A DNA stretch of 64,000 nt from Roseibaca sp. Y0-43 (GCF_020667835.1 NZ_JAFMPR010000005.1:186001-250000), one strand, 5' to 3'; positions 1 to 9,792 are shown, counted from the first letter of the stretch. A program made the numbers and translations. Notes: generated by a model not told the origin, from the sequence alone.

Positions 1-1291
<1,291 letters not shown>

Positions 1292-1364
1292 GCTGACCGC
1301 CCCTGCCCTAGCCAAATGACGTGGTCACTAAACACCGCTTAGGCTGTCTGTGCAATGTGGGGCG

Positions 1365-1440
1365 TGGTGCCGGCAGAGGGACTTGAACCCCCGACCTTCG
1401 GTTTACAAAACCGCTGCTCTACCAACTGAGCTATGCCGGC
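1365..1440 (-). tRNA. tRNA-Thr (anticodon UGU)
   Basis: Read on the minus strand this is a 76-nt cloverleaf. The acceptor arms GCCGGCA and TGCCGGC pair perfectly, followed by discriminator A and a genomically encoded CCA. The anticodon stem CGGTT/AACCG holds the loop TTTGTAA, giving anticodon TGT, and the T arm contains GGTTCAAGTCC. It stands alone between the nucleosidase and the amidotransferase. Confidence 0.96.
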
Positions 1441-1501
1441 ATGGCGCGCGGTTTAGCCCAAGTGCCGGGCCTGCGCAATCGGGGATCGCGGCTTTCAGGG
1501 A

Positions 1502-2242
1502 TCAATCGCGCGCGAAATGGCGCACGAAATTCGCCAGCACCCGGCCAGAGGCCTCTGTCGCCACGCCCGCGCAGCGCGCGGTCAGATCGGCGGCGGCTTC
1601 GGGCGGGAAATAGCCCTTGTCCTTGTAGACCTGAATGCGCAGCGCGAAATTCGTGCCGTCCGCTTCGGGATGGAATTGCGTGGCATAGATACGGTCGCCA
1701 TGGCGCAGCATCTGGATGGGGCAAGCATCGCCCTCCAGCAGATGCACGGCACCATCGGGCAGCGCATCGAGCGCTTCCTTATGGCCGACAAGGGCTGTGA
1801 ACGTATCGGGCAACCCGTCCAGCAACGGGTCATCCCTGCCCTCGGCGCGGCGGCGGCAAGTAATGGGGCCGACATCTTCGCCGTGATGGTCCTGCGAGAC
1901 GGGCGCACCAAGGAATTTTCCAAGGATGCCGATGCCATAGCAACAGCCCAGAAATGGCGTGCGCGTCTCGGCAATGCGCGGCATCAGGCCAAGGATCTGC
2001 GCCTCTATCCGCGCCTCCATCGGGGTTTTCGCCTCTGGCGGATCGCTGACACATCCCGGTCCGCCGCCGACGATCACGCCGCTACAGGCGGTCAGGTCCA
2101 GATCATCGGGCAGGGTTTCCCGCTCCAACCGGATACGGCGCGTGTCGCCCTCTGACAGCCCCGCGCGGCGCAGGATGGCGCTGTATTCGTCATCGGCCAC
2201 ATCGGCCTCTGGCCGCAATTGGATCACAAGAAACGGCTTCAT
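1502..2242 (-). CDS. class I glutamine amidotransferase (GMP synthase-like domain)
   Basis: Free-standing class I glutamine amidotransferase of 246 residues, a fold that releases ammonia from glutamine for a partner synthase or hydrolyses a gamma-glutamyl bond. The nucleophile is C101 in GCCYGIG, and the His-Glu pair of the triad is in QFHPE near residue 193. The partner and substrate are unknown. The start is the ATG at 2242, reading MKPFLVIQLRPEAD. The frame stays open upstream to 2725, but that stretch runs over trkH and is a shadow. The gene starts five bases after the trkH stop, so the two may be co-transcribed. Confidence 0.85.
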   Translation of the reverse strand: MKPFLVIQLRPEADVADDEYSAILRRAGLSEGDTRRIRLERETLPDDLDLTACSGVIVGGGPGCVSDPPEAKTPMEARIEAQILGLMPRIAETRTPFLGCCYGIGILGKFLGAPVSQDHHGEDVGPITCRRRAEGRDDPLLDGLPDTFTALVGHKEALDALPDGAVHLLEGDACPIQMLRHGDRIYATQFHPEADGTNFALRIQVYKDKGYFPPEAAADLTARCAGVATEASGRVLANFVRHFARD

Positions 2243-2247
2243 CCGCC

Positions 2248-3696
2248 CTACCCCCGCCAGAAGCGCGGCAGAAGCAGCACCAGCACCGCCAGAACCTCTA
2301 GCCGCCCCAGATACATGCCAAGGATCATCAGCCATTTCGCCGTTGCCGAGAACTGGTCCACCGCACCCGTTGGCCCCACTTCCGGGCCATAGGCGGGGCC
2401 GATATTGCAGATCGCGGTCCATGCGGCGGTGAGCGCCGTGCGCGTGTCGAGCCCGGTCAGGGCAAGCGCCGCCGCCAGAAGCGCGAAAATGCCCGCGAAG
2501 GCCGTGAACATGACGATGACAGAGGACACCACGTCCTCTTCCAACCGCTTGCCGCCCAAGCGCAGCGCGATCACCTGATGCGGGCTGCCAAGCTGGCGCA
2601 TCCGCATCTTGATCGCCTCGAACAAGACCAGAAAGCGGAACACTTTCAGCGAACACCCGGTCGAGGCGGTACACGCCCCGATGAACCCCACCAGCATGAC
2701 CACCATCAGCGGGAAATCGCCCCATGCCGACACATCCTCGCTGCCATAGCCGGTGCCGGTAAACAGCGTGACCACGTTGAACAACGTGCCGCGCAACAGG
2801 TCCAGCAGATGGCCCCCTTCGGTCAGGAAGCGGTAAATCACGATCGCCACCACCGCATAGGCAATCCAGCGCAGAAAGGCGCGCACCTGCACGTCTTGCA
2901 ACAGCGCCTTGGGCTGGCCACCCATAAGCTGAATGAGCCGAATAAAGGGAAGGCCCGCCAGTATCATGAACACCACCGAGACATATTCGAGCGGCCCGGT
3001 AAACGCCGCGAAAGACGCGTCATGCGTGGAAAAGCCGCCTGTCGCGACCGTCGTCAAACCGTGGTTCAACGCATCGAACCCAGCCATGCCAAAGGCCATA
3101 TAGGCGATGATCGTGGTCACGGTCAGCGCCAGATAGACCTGCAACAGCGCGAGAGAGATGTCATAGACGCGCGGCATGATCTTGCCCAAGGTGTCGAACC
3201 CCTCGGACTGGAAATGCTGCATCCCCCCCACGCGCAGCACGGGCAGGAACACAAGCGCCACGACCACAATCCCAAGCCCGCCCAGCCATTGCAGGATGGA
3301 CCGCCACAACAGCACCCCGCGCGGCATGTCATCCAGCCCAACGAAAACAGTCGCGCCCGTGGTGGTCATGCCCGACAATGCTTCGAAATAGGCATCAGTC
3401 CAACTTGCATTGGGCGCGCCCAGCATGAAGGGGATGGCGGCAAAGGCGGGCAGCACCAGCCACAGGCTGCTGGCCAAAAGGAAGGATTGCCGCCGCCCCA
3501 GCCCGTCTTGCAGCGAATTGCGGGTCGACCCCGCCAGAACCCCGCCGATCATGGCCGTGATGAAGCTGGACAGCGCGAAGCCGCGCCAGTTCGCGTGGCC
3601 CAGGCTCAGGTCCAGCGCCATCGGCATCAGCATCAGCAGGCCAAGCGTCAGCGCCAGCAGGCCGACAAGGTAGATGACGGGACGAAGGTCGATCAT
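2248..3696 (-). CDS. trkH: TrkH family potassium uptake protein
   Basis: Integral membrane subunit of a Trk-type K+ uptake system, 482 residues. The sequence is rich in hydrophobic segments from residue 5 onward and shows the repeated selectivity-filter pattern, for example SGMTTTGATVF, TVATGGFSTHDAS, LFTGTGYGSED and CTASTGCSLK. These four filter regions with conserved glycines are the hallmark of TrkH/KtrB channels. No TrkA-like NAD-binding gating subunit is adjacent. The ATG at 3696 (MIDLRPVIYLVG) is chosen because a longer reading to 3762 would run into the sugar kinase gene 25 bases upstream. Confidence 0.92.
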   Translation of the reverse strand: MIDLRPVIYLVGLLALTLGLLMLMPMALDLSLGHANWRGFALSSFITAMIGGVLAGSTRNSLQDGLGRRQSFLLASSLWLVLPAFAAIPFMLGAPNASWTDAYFEALSGMTTTGATVFVGLDDMPRGVLLWRSILQWLGGLGIVVVALVFLPVLRVGGMQHFQSEGFDTLGKIMPRVYDISLALLQVYLALTVTTIIAYMAFGMAGFDALNHGLTTVATGGFSTHDASFAAFTGPLEYVSVVFMILAGLPFIRLIQLMGGQPKALLQDVQVRAFLRWIAYAVVAIVIYRFLTEGGHLLDLLRGTLFNVVTLFTGTGYGSEDVSAWGDFPLMVVMLVGFIGACTASTGCSLKVFRFLVLFEAIKMRMRQLGSPHQVIALRLGGKRLEEDVVSSVIVMFTAFAGIFALLAAALALTGLDTRTALTAAWTAICNIGPAYGPEVGPTGAVDQFSATAKWLMILGMYLGRLEVLAVLVLLLPRFWRG

Positions 3697-3721
3697 GCGC
3701 GCAGCCTTTTCGTGCTTGGCC

Positions 3722-4660
3722 CTAGCTGTCAAGCACGCATTGGGGCGCAAGGCGGGCGACATCCTCGGGGCGGCACAGCGCGCTCGCGGGCGTCATGACA
3801 GCGGCGGCGGCGGCGGCGGTTCCTTGGCGCAACGCCTCGGGCATGGCGCGCCCCTCGGCCAGCGCAAGGACCAGCGCGCCCATGAAACTGTCGCCCGCGC
3901 CGACCGCGCTTGTGACCGGCACGATGGGCGGGCGGCAGGTATGGACCGCATCCTCTGGCCCCGCGATGACATTGCCCTGCGCGCCACAGGCCACGCTGAC
4001 CCATTGCGCCACGCCCCGGCCTTGCAGGCTTTTGGCAAAACCCGCGGCGCTTGCCAGATCGGGCAGCGCGTGGCCTGCCAGCCCCTCGGCCTCTGCACGG
4101 TCCATGCGCAACAGGAACAGGGTGGGGTCGGGATTCTGGACCACATGCTCCAAACCGGCCCCGGACGTATCCAGCGCCAAACGCCCCGGCGGCAGCGTGC
4201 GGGCCAGTTCGGCGGGAAAGCGGGCGGGCAGACCGGGCGGCAGCGACCCACTGAGCACGACAAGCCCTTGGGCACGCGCGGCAATATCGGCAAGCGCCGC
4301 CGCGCCCAGACCTTCGGGCCAGTCAGCGCCCGGCAGTTGCAGCCGGTATTGCGCGCCCGTGTCATCGGTGATGGCCCAGTTCGAGCGCGTGTCGCCCGGC
4401 GCATCGAACACATGCACCGCCACGCCCTGCGCGCGCAACAGCGTGGCAAGCCGCGCGCCGGCAGCGCCCCCCAGCGCCACCCATGCGCAGACCTTGCCCC
4501 CCAAGCCATGGATCACGCGCGCCACGTTCACGCCGCCGCCGCCCGGTTCCGTAACCGGATCGGACAGGCGCAGCTTTGGGCCCGCGATCATCTGCGACAC
4601 ATGGGCCGACAGGTCGAGGGCGGGGTTCAAGGTGACGGTCAGGACAGGGGCGGGCTGCAT
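3722..4660 (-). CDS. PfkB family hexose kinase (1-phosphofructokinase type)
   Basis: Cytoplasmic ribokinase-fold sugar kinase of 312 residues. The N-terminus reads MQPAPVLTVTLNPALD, typical of the 1-phosphofructokinase/tagatose-6-phosphate kinase branch, followed by the substrate-binding glycine run EPGGGGVNVARV near residue 38. The PfkB signature AVGAGDSFMGA near residue 249 carries the catalytic Asp. The likely reaction is phosphorylation of fructose 6-phosphate or fructose 1-phosphate. No PTS or fru genes flank it, so the substrate cannot be decided. It lies directly upstream of trkH on the same strand. Confidence 0.87.
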   Translation of the reverse strand: MQPAPVLTVTLNPALDLSAHVSQMIAGPKLRLSDPVTEPGGGGVNVARVIHGLGGKVCAWVALGGAAGARLATLLRAQGVAVHVFDAPGDTRSNWAITDDTGAQYRLQLPGADWPEGLGAAALADIAARAQGLVVLSGSLPPGLPARFPAELARTLPPGRLALDTSGAGLEHVVQNPDPTLFLLRMDRAEAEGLAGHALPDLASAAGFAKSLQGRGVAQWVSVACGAQGNVIAGPEDAVHTCRPPIVPVTSAVGAGDSFMGALVLALAEGRAMPEALRQGTAAAAAAVMTPASALCRPEDVARLAPQCVLDS

Positions 4661-4740
4661 TGCGTCATGCGCTCCGGCTACAGGGGCGGAATAGCCCGAC
4701 TAAACCGCGCCACGGGGCCGGGTTCAACCCCGCAGTCACC

Positions 4741-4770
4741 CAAAAGAAAAGCCCGCCATGGGGCGGGCTT
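4741..4770 (-). terminator. intrinsic terminator after folE2
   Basis: On the minus strand a 9-bp perfect stem, AAGCCCGCC pairing with GGCGGGCTT around a four-base loop, is followed by TTCTTTTG. It begins nine bases past the folE2 stop codon. Confidence 0.85.
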
Positions 4771-4778
4771 TGGGTCTG

Positions 4779-5870
4779 TCATCCGACGTGGAACAACGTC
4801 GCGAACAGCTTGGGGTCCAGACTGTCGCTATCGAAGGTCTCGCCCCGTGTCAGGACGCTGACCGCGTCATGGCTGTGCAGGCTTTCCTGATGGCTGGCCA
4901 GCACGCGGAAATCGCCAATGCGCGGGTCCGCGTCCAGTTGCGCGCAAAAGCTGCGCGCGGCGTCTTCGACGAAGATCGGGTTCGCGGCATTCAACTCGGC
5001 AAAAGCCTGTTCATCCTCGCGCTTGACCATGACTTGCGTTTCCGTGGGCACGGCGGCGCGGCACAGGTCGATCAGGTCTTCGAACCACAGCTTCTTGCCC
5101 GGCAAGACCTGCACCGAGATCCGCGCGACAGAGCGTTGCGAATGCGGCGTCGCCAACTGCCCGCGCGTGGCGCGCGCGTGTTCGCTCAGCTCTAGCGAGC
5201 AGGGGCAGGTCGAGGAATAGACATAGTCCAGATGCATGAAGGTCTGGCGCACGCCCGCGCGGTCCACCACTTCCATGGCGATGTCGTAATACTGGTAGCC
5301 ATGCAGGCCCGAGCGCAGGCTTTCCACCTTCACCGGGAAACTGAAGCGCATCATGATGCGCGCGTCAAAACTTTCCAGATCGGCCTTGTAATCCTCCAGC
5401 GCCGCGCGCACGACATCGGCGCTGAACGTGCGCTCGGCATGGGCGTAGAAGCTGCGCATGATGCGCGACATGTTGATGCCCTTCTTCTCTGCTTCCAGGC
5501 TGACAGAGCCGGTGACAGAGGTTTCCAGCGTCAGATCGCCATTGTCGCGGGTATGGTAGCGGATGGGCAGCCGGAAGTTGGAAATGCCGACATGCTGGAT
5601 GGGGGCCTTTGCCCCCACGATCAGGCTGGACGGGCCATTTTGCAGATCGGGAAGGCCCGCCTTGTAATCGGCATCGGCGCGAAACCCTTCGGGGTAGTCG
5701 CGGCTCAGCTCGGGATAGGACGCGGCAGGCAACAGGCCCGTTGCCGCCGCCTCGACCCGCGCGCGGGCCTCGCCCGACGCGCCATCGGCAAAGCGGCGCA
5801 GGGTTTCCAACGCCGCGCGCGCCTCTGCTTCAGAGGGGGTCTGCTCTAGGCCGGGAACATGCACATTCAT
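4779..5870 (-). CDS. folE2: GTP cyclohydrolase FolE2 (type IB)
   Basis: GTP cyclohydrolase IB, which converts GTP to 7,8-dihydroneopterin triphosphate, the first step of folate and queuosine precursor synthesis. The 363-residue product has the family's central blocks QHVGISNFRLPI and TLETSVTGSVSL, and the metal/substrate Cys motif STCPCSLELSEHAR. Length matches the family. FolE2 replaces zinc-dependent FolE in many bacteria and can use other metals. The start is the ATG at 5870 (MNVHVPGLEQ); the open frame continues 24 codons upstream without family similarity. Confidence 0.94.
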   Translation of the reverse strand: MNVHVPGLEQTPSEAEARAALETLRRFADGASGEARARVEAAATGLLPAASYPELSRDYPEGFRADADYKAGLPDLQNGPSSLIVGAKAPIQHVGISNFRLPIRYHTRDNGDLTLETSVTGSVSLEAEKKGINMSRIMRSFYAHAERTFSADVVRAALEDYKADLESFDARIMMRFSFPVKVESLRSGLHGYQYYDIAMEVVDRAGVRQTFMHLDYVYSSTCPCSLELSEHARATRGQLATPHSQRSVARISVQVLPGKKLWFEDLIDLCRAAVPTETQVMVKREDEQAFAELNAANPIFVEDAARSFCAQLDADPRIGDFRVLASHQESLHSHDAVSVLTRGETFDSDSLDPKLFATLFHVG

Positions 5871-5972
5871 CAGGTGTAGTCCTTCCTGTCTGTCGGACCC
5901 ATAGGTAAGCGCCCGACTGTGCTTTTCCACTTTTTTCGTCATGCGCGGGGCACGCCAAACGACGCCATCACA

Positions 5973-7154
5973 TCAAATCGCGTCAAGCGCGGCGCGCAGG
6001 TCGGCGATCAGGTCGGCGGTATCTTCCAGCCCGACCGACAGGCGGATCAGCCCCGGCGTGATGCCCAAAAGCGTTTTCTGGTCCTGCGGCAGGCGCTGAT
6101 GCGTGGTCGTGGCCGGATGGGTGGCAATCGTGCGCGCATCGCCAAGGTTGTTGGAAATGACGGCCACCTGCAACGCGTTCAGGAACCGGAACGCCGCCGC
6201 CTGCCCGCCCGCGATCTCAAAGGCCAGAACCGTGCCGAACCCGTCCATCTGGGCGTTTGCAATCGCGTGCTGCGGATGGGTGGGCAGGCCCGGATAGATC
6301 ACGCGCGACAGGCGATTTTCGCCCTGCAACGCCTCTGCAATCGCTTGGGCGCTGGCCGCTTGGGCACGCACGCGCAAATCCATCGTGACCATGCCGTTCA
6401 GCATGATCCACGCGTTGAAGGGCGACAGCGCCCCGCCCGTGTGTTTCAGATACGGCTCCACCGTGCCGCGAATGAAGTCGCGCGTGCCGCAGATCACGCC
6501 GCCCAGCGCGCGGCCCTGCCCGTCTATGTGCTTGGTGGCCGAATAGATCACCACATCCGCGCCCAGTTCGGTCGCGCGGCTGAACACGGGCGTTGCGAAA
6601 ACGTTATCGACCACGACCGTCGCGCCCACCGCGTGCGCCAGCTTGGCCACCGCGGCCAAGTCGATCACCTCCAGCGTGGGGTTCGACACGGTTTCCAGAA
6701 AGACCGCCTTGGTGTCTGCGCGGATCGCGCCGCGCCATGCATCCAGATCGGTGCCGTCGATCAGCGTGATCTCGACGCCGTAGCGCGCCAGCACTTTTTC
6801 CAGCACATAAAGACATGACCCGAACAGCGCCCGCGCCGCGACCACATGGTCGCCCGCGCGCAGCATGGCCATCAGCGCACCGGAAACGGCGGCCATGCCA
6901 GAGGCGGTGGCGAAAGCATCCTCTGTCCCCTCTATGGCGGCGATGCGTTCCTCGAAGGCTGCAACCGTCGGGTTGCCATAGCGCGCATAGATGAATTCAT
7001 CCGGGCCGGTGCCCAGAAACCGCGCTTCCGCAGATTCGGCGGTCGGATAGACGAACCCTTGCGTCATGTAGATGGCTTCGGCCACCTCGCCGTATTGACT
7101 GCGGCGCGCGCCGTGATGCACGAGTTTCGTGCGCGTGTTCCAGTTCTGGCTCAT
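5973..7154 (-). CDS. metZ: O-succinylhomoserine sulfhydrylase
   Basis: PLP-dependent Cys/Met metabolism enzyme that makes homocysteine from O-succinylhomoserine and sulfide. The 393-residue product has the family's ARYGNPT and EDAFATASGMAA segments, and the PLP lysine in YSATKHIDGQGR. The SAM-II riboswitch directly upstream supports a methionine-synthesis role over cystathionine gamma-lyase. The ATG at 7154 (MSQNWNTRTKLVHHG) follows a GGGGG run at suitable spacing. An in-frame ATG at 7181 sits inside the terminator U tract and is rejected. Confidence 0.93.
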   Translation of the reverse strand: MSQNWNTRTKLVHHGARRSQYGEVAEAIYMTQGFVYPTAESAEARFLGTGPDEFIYARYGNPTVAAFEERIAAIEGTEDAFATASGMAAVSGALMAMLRAGDHVVAARALFGSCLYVLEKVLARYGVEITLIDGTDLDAWRGAIRADTKAVFLETVSNPTLEVIDLAAVAKLAHAVGATVVVDNVFATPVFSRATELGADVVIYSATKHIDGQGRALGGVICGTRDFIRGTVEPYLKHTGGALSPFNAWIMLNGMVTMDLRVRAQAASAQAIAEALQGENRLSRVIYPGLPTHPQHAIANAQMDGFGTVLAFEIAGGQAAAFRFLNALQVAVISNNLGDARTIATHPATTTHQRLPQDQKTLLGITPGLIRLSVGLEDTADLIADLRAALDAI

Positions 7155-7182
7155 ACCAGCCCCCATTGGCCCTTGGGCCATG

Positions 7183-7213
7183 AAAAACCCCCGAACCTGA
7201 AGCAGGTCGGGGG
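7183..7213 (-). terminator. intrinsic terminator of the SAM-II leader
   Basis: On the minus strand, CCCCCGACCTG and CAGGTTCGGGGG form an 11-bp stem with one bulged base and a three-base loop, followed by TTTTT. It lies between the SAM-II aptamer and the metZ start. The 5' arm can compete with the GAGGTC at the aptamer's 3' end, which suggests transcription attenuation. Confidence 0.85.
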
Positions 7214-7222
7214 ATGGCCCAG

Positions 7223-7277
7223 ACCTCTTTAGCGGAAATGTTTAACGTGGCCCGCAATCGGGTGACAAATCGCCACG
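7223..7277 (-). ncRNA. SAM-II riboswitch upstream of metZ
   Basis: The minus strand shows the SAM-II (metA-motif) layout. P1 is CGTGGC pairing perfectly with GCCACG. GATTT follows the first strand, ATTGC lies before the closing strand, and the conserved 3' pseudoknot strand is GCTAAAGAGGT. These are the invariant blocks of the class as I know it. The class is known from alphaproteobacteria before methionine genes, and here it precedes metZ. The pseudoknot probably uses ACC in the loop and GGT at the 3' end. The aptamer is followed at once by an intrinsic terminator, so SAM binding probably stops transcription. Confidence 0.9.
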
Positions 7278-7304
7278 ACGCGGCCCCGTGCCGCGCGGCT
7301 TCGG

Positions 7305-7332
7305 TGGTAGCGCCGCGCAAGGGCGGCGTCAA
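7305..7332 (-). promoter_or_regulatory. candidate sigma-70 promoter for the metZ leader
   Basis: On the minus strand, TTGACG (7332-7327) and CTACCA (7310-7305) are separated by 16 bases. A start about seven bases further on would put the SAM-II P1 stem roughly 20 nt into the transcript. The -10 match is weak. Confidence 0.4.
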
Positions 7333-7353
7333 CCGAAAGCGTTCGGCGCAGGC

Positions 7354-8220
7354 TCAGGCCACGTTTTCCAGCGCGACCTGCGGCTGCACGCCCAGCGCGT
7401 GGCACACGTCGCGCGTCAGGGTCGGGCGGTTGAGCGTGTAGAAATGCAGGTCTTCCACGCCCTCGCGCATCAGCTTGTCGCAGAGTTCGGTGCAAAGTGC
7501 CGTGGCCAACAGGTCTTCACGCCCGTCGCGGGTCGCTTTCTCGAACGCCTCGTCCAGCCATGCGGGCACGCTCGCGCCCGTGGCCAGCGCGAATTTGCGA
7601 ATGCCCGACCAGTTTTCAATCGGGATGATACCGGGGATGATCTGCCCCTCAATCCCTTCGGCGGCGCAAGCATCGCGGAACCGCAGGAAGGTCTCGGCCT
7701 CGAAGAAGAACTGCGTGATCGCGGAATGCGCGCCCGCTTCGAACTTGCGCTTCAGCCAGCGCACATCGGCCAGGCTGTCGGCGGCTTCCGGGTGCGGTTC
7801 CGGATAGGCGCCCACACGCAGGTTGAAATTGCCGGTGGCGGCCAGTGCCTCGATCAGCTCTATCGAGTTGGCGAAGCCGTCGGGATGCGCGGTAAAGCCG
7901 CCCTGCCCTTTGGGCGGATCGCCCCGCAGGGCGACAATCTCTGTCACGCCCGCTTGCGCGTAGCTGTCGGCAATGGCGAGCGTTTCCTCGCGGGTTGCGT
8001 CCACGCAGGTCAGATGCGCGGCGACATTCAGGTCGAACTGCTTGCCGATGGTCGTCACGGCCTCATGCGTCAGTTTGCGGGTGGTGCCGCCCGCGCCATA
8101 GGTGACCGACACGAATTCGGGCCGCAGGGGCGCCAACATGCGCACCGTGTCCCACAGCTTGAAGCTGGCTTCCAGCGTTTTGGGCGGGAAGAATTCGAAG
8201 GAAATGCGCGGTACGGGCAT
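7354..8220 (-). CDS. metF: 5,10-methylenetetrahydrofolate reductase
   Basis: FAD-dependent reductase that makes 5-methyl-THF, the methyl donor for methionine synthase. The 288-residue product begins MPVPRISFEFFPPK, with the family's FEFFPPK motif. SVTYGAGGTTR, ALRGDPPKG and QFFFEAETFLRF follow in the expected order and supply flavin and folate contacts. The ATG at 8220 is used; the longer frame to 8256 would overlap the MetR box region. It lies upstream of metZ on the same strand, with about 200 bases and a separate riboswitch leader between them, and is divergent from the LysR gene. Confidence 0.95.
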   Translation of the reverse strand: MPVPRISFEFFPPKTLEASFKLWDTVRMLAPLRPEFVSVTYGAGGTTRKLTHEAVTTIGKQFDLNVAAHLTCVDATREETLAIADSYAQAGVTEIVALRGDPPKGQGGFTAHPDGFANSIELIEALAATGNFNLRVGAYPEPHPEAADSLADVRWLKRKFEAGAHSAITQFFFEAETFLRFRDACAAEGIEGQIIPGIIPIENWSGIRKFALATGASVPAWLDEAFEKATRDGREDLLATALCTELCDKLMREGVEDLHFYTLNRPTLTRDVCHALGVQPQVALENVA

Positions 8221-8267
8221 GAGTCGTCTCCGGTTGGATTTCACATCTTGTGCCACAGATGCTTATG

Positions 8268-8280
8268 TGAAACCAATTCA
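8268..8280. promoter_or_regulatory. MetR-type binding site
   Basis: TGAAACCAATTCA is a perfect match to the MetR consensus TGAA-N5-TTCA. It lies 48 bases upstream of metF and 29 bases upstream of the divergent LysR-family start, the usual position for a LysR site controlling both genes. Confidence 0.75.
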
Positions 8281-8308
8281 TTATCTTCAACATGATTATG
8301 AGCGCGAC

Positions 8309-9214
8309 ATGCATATCGAATTCCGCCACCTGCGCACGATCAAGGCCATTCACGATGCGGGCGGGCTGGCGCGCGCGGCGGAACTGCTGAACATGACGCA
8401 ATCGGCGCTGTCGCATCAGGTCAAGGGGCTGGAAGATCAGGCCGGGGTCGAATTATTCGTGCGCCGCTCGAAACCGCTGAAACTGTCGGCGGCGGGGCTG
8501 AAAATGCTGCGCGCCGCCGAAGACATCCTGCCGCGTGTCACCGCGCTGGAGGATGAATTCTCGGGGCTGGTCAAAGGCAGTTCCGGGCGGCTGCACATCG
8601 CCATCGAATGCCATGCCTGTTTCGACTGGCTGTTCCCGGTGCTGGAGCAATTCCGCAAGGCCTGGCCCGATGTCGATGTCGATATTCGCCCCGGTCTGGC
8701 CTTCGACGCCCTGCCCGCTTTGCGCCGCGAAGAGGTGGATTTGGTCGTGTCATCAGACCCCGAAGACCTTGACGGCGTGCAATTCCTGCCGCTCTTCGAT
8801 TATGAACCCGTCTTCGTCGCCGCCGCCAACAGCCCCCTAGCCGCGAAAGACCACATAGAGGCCGAGGATTTCCGCGACCAGACGCTCATCACCTACCCGG
8901 TCGAGCGCGCGCGGCTGGACGTGTTCACCCAGCTTCTGACCCCCGCCAAGGTCGAACCCCGCGCCGTGCGGCAGGTAGAGCTGACGGCGGTCATCCTGCT
9001 GCTGGTGGCATCGGGGCGCGGCGTGTCGGTCCTTCCCGACTGGGTGCTGCGCGAGGTGCGGTATCATTCGGATTACGTTACCAAACGGCTGACTGAGGGC
9101 GGGCTGACCCGGCGGCTATTTGCTGCGGTGCGCACAGAGGACGCGGCAAAACCCTTCATGGCGCATGTGCTGCGATTGGCGCGGACAGAGCCGGTGAAGT
9201 TGCAACGCGGCTAG
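8309..9214 (+). CDS. metR: LysR family regulator, MetR-like
   Basis: LysR-type transcriptional regulator of 301 residues. The N-terminal winged HTH covers about residues 1-60, with MTQSALSHQVKGLEDQ as the recognition region. The rest is the periplasmic-binding-like effector domain. IAIECHACFDWLFPVLEQFR near residue 95 resembles MetR, whose co-inducer is homocysteine. Divergence from metF across a perfect TGAA-N5-TTCA site supports the assignment. The start is the ATG at 8309 (MHIEFRHLRTI); the open frame upstream overlaps metF and is not coding. The 3' end overlaps the next convergent gene by four bases. Confidence 0.87.
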   Translation: MHIEFRHLRTIKAIHDAGGLARAAELLNMTQSALSHQVKGLEDQAGVELFVRRSKPLKLSAAGLKMLRAAEDILPRVTALEDEFSGLVKGSSGRLHIAIECHACFDWLFPVLEQFRKAWPDVDVDIRPGLAFDALPALRREEVDLVVSSDPEDLDGVQFLPLFDYEPVFVAAANSPLAAKDHIEAEDFRDQTLITYPVERARLDVFTQLLTPAKVEPRAVRQVELTAVILLLVASGRGVSVLPDWVLREVRYHSDYVTKRLTEGGLTRRLFAAVRTEDAAKPFMAHVLRLARTEPVKLQRG

Positions 9215-9792
9215 GGGGCCAGCCACTGCCCCGCCCAGCCATCTGCATGTTCGAACCGCGCGCGGCGGTGATTGCGGCCCAGATGCACAAGGTCGAACGC
9301 CAGCACCTGAAGCTGCACCACCGCGAAATCCTGCGCGTTGGGTTCCTTGGTGTACTCCAGCGCCTGCGCGATCGGCTGGCCGGGCGCGGGCGCGCTGCCA
9401 TAGGCCATGCGAGAGCCGTCCGGCACCCTGTCCCAACGGGCGGCAACCTGCGCGCCGGTCAGGATCTCGGCCCGCAGCTCTGCCCGGATTTGCAGATGCA
9501 CGCGCGCGTCCCACACATGCAGCGTGGCGCGCGGATCGGCTCTCAATTCCGCAACCTTGGCAGAGCGCAGATCGGTATGCACCTCTAGCTGGCCCGCGTC
9601 CTTATCAGCCCCACGCAGCACCACCGTGCGCGCCTGCGGCCAGCCATTCGCGCCCAGCGTGGAGAGCGTAACCTGCCGCGCCGCCGCGCGCTTGTCGCGC
9701 ACGCCACGGACCAGGCGCGCCCAAGCGGCATCGAGCAGCGTCTCAAGGGATTGCGCCCAGATTTCGGACGGGTCGGTGGGGTTTCGTGGCAT
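9211..9792 (-). CDS. pyridoxamine 5'-phosphate oxidase family protein
   Basis: Split-barrel flavin-binding protein of 193 residues. The N-terminal part, with STLGANGWPQARTVVLRGAD, and the mid part, with HTDLRSAKVAELRADPRATL, follow the FMN-binding pattern of PdxH-like oxidases. It lacks a convincing C-terminal PdxH dimerisation region. The role could therefore be a general stress or heme-linked flavoprotein rather than vitamin B6 salvage. It overlaps the LysR gene tail to tail by four bases. Confidence 0.75.
   Translation of the reverse strand: MPRNPTDPSEIWAQSLETLLDAAWARLVRGVRDKRAAARQVTLSTLGANGWPQARTVVLRGADKDAGQLEVHTDLRSAKVAELRADPRATLHVWDARVHLQIRAELRAEILTGAQVAARWDRVPDGSRMAYGSAPAPGQPIAQALEYTKEPNAQDFAVVQLQVLAFDLVHLGRNHRRARFEHADGWAGQWLAP

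Noticed and set aside
1502-2725. Apparent 407-residue protein joining an amidotransferase to a trkH-derived N-terminus
   Set aside because: The first 160 codons are another frame of trkH. A good ATG exists at 2242, directly at the family start.
2578-3798. Long plus-strand open frame opposite trkH and the sugar kinase
   Set aside because: It is His/Gln/Arg-rich with no family similarity and runs opposite a clear trkH. In GC-rich DNA such shadow frames are expected.
7155-7181. Start of metZ at the ATG 7181
   Set aside because: This ATG lies directly behind the terminator U tract and adds nine residues without similarity. The ATG at 7154 has a better ribosome site.
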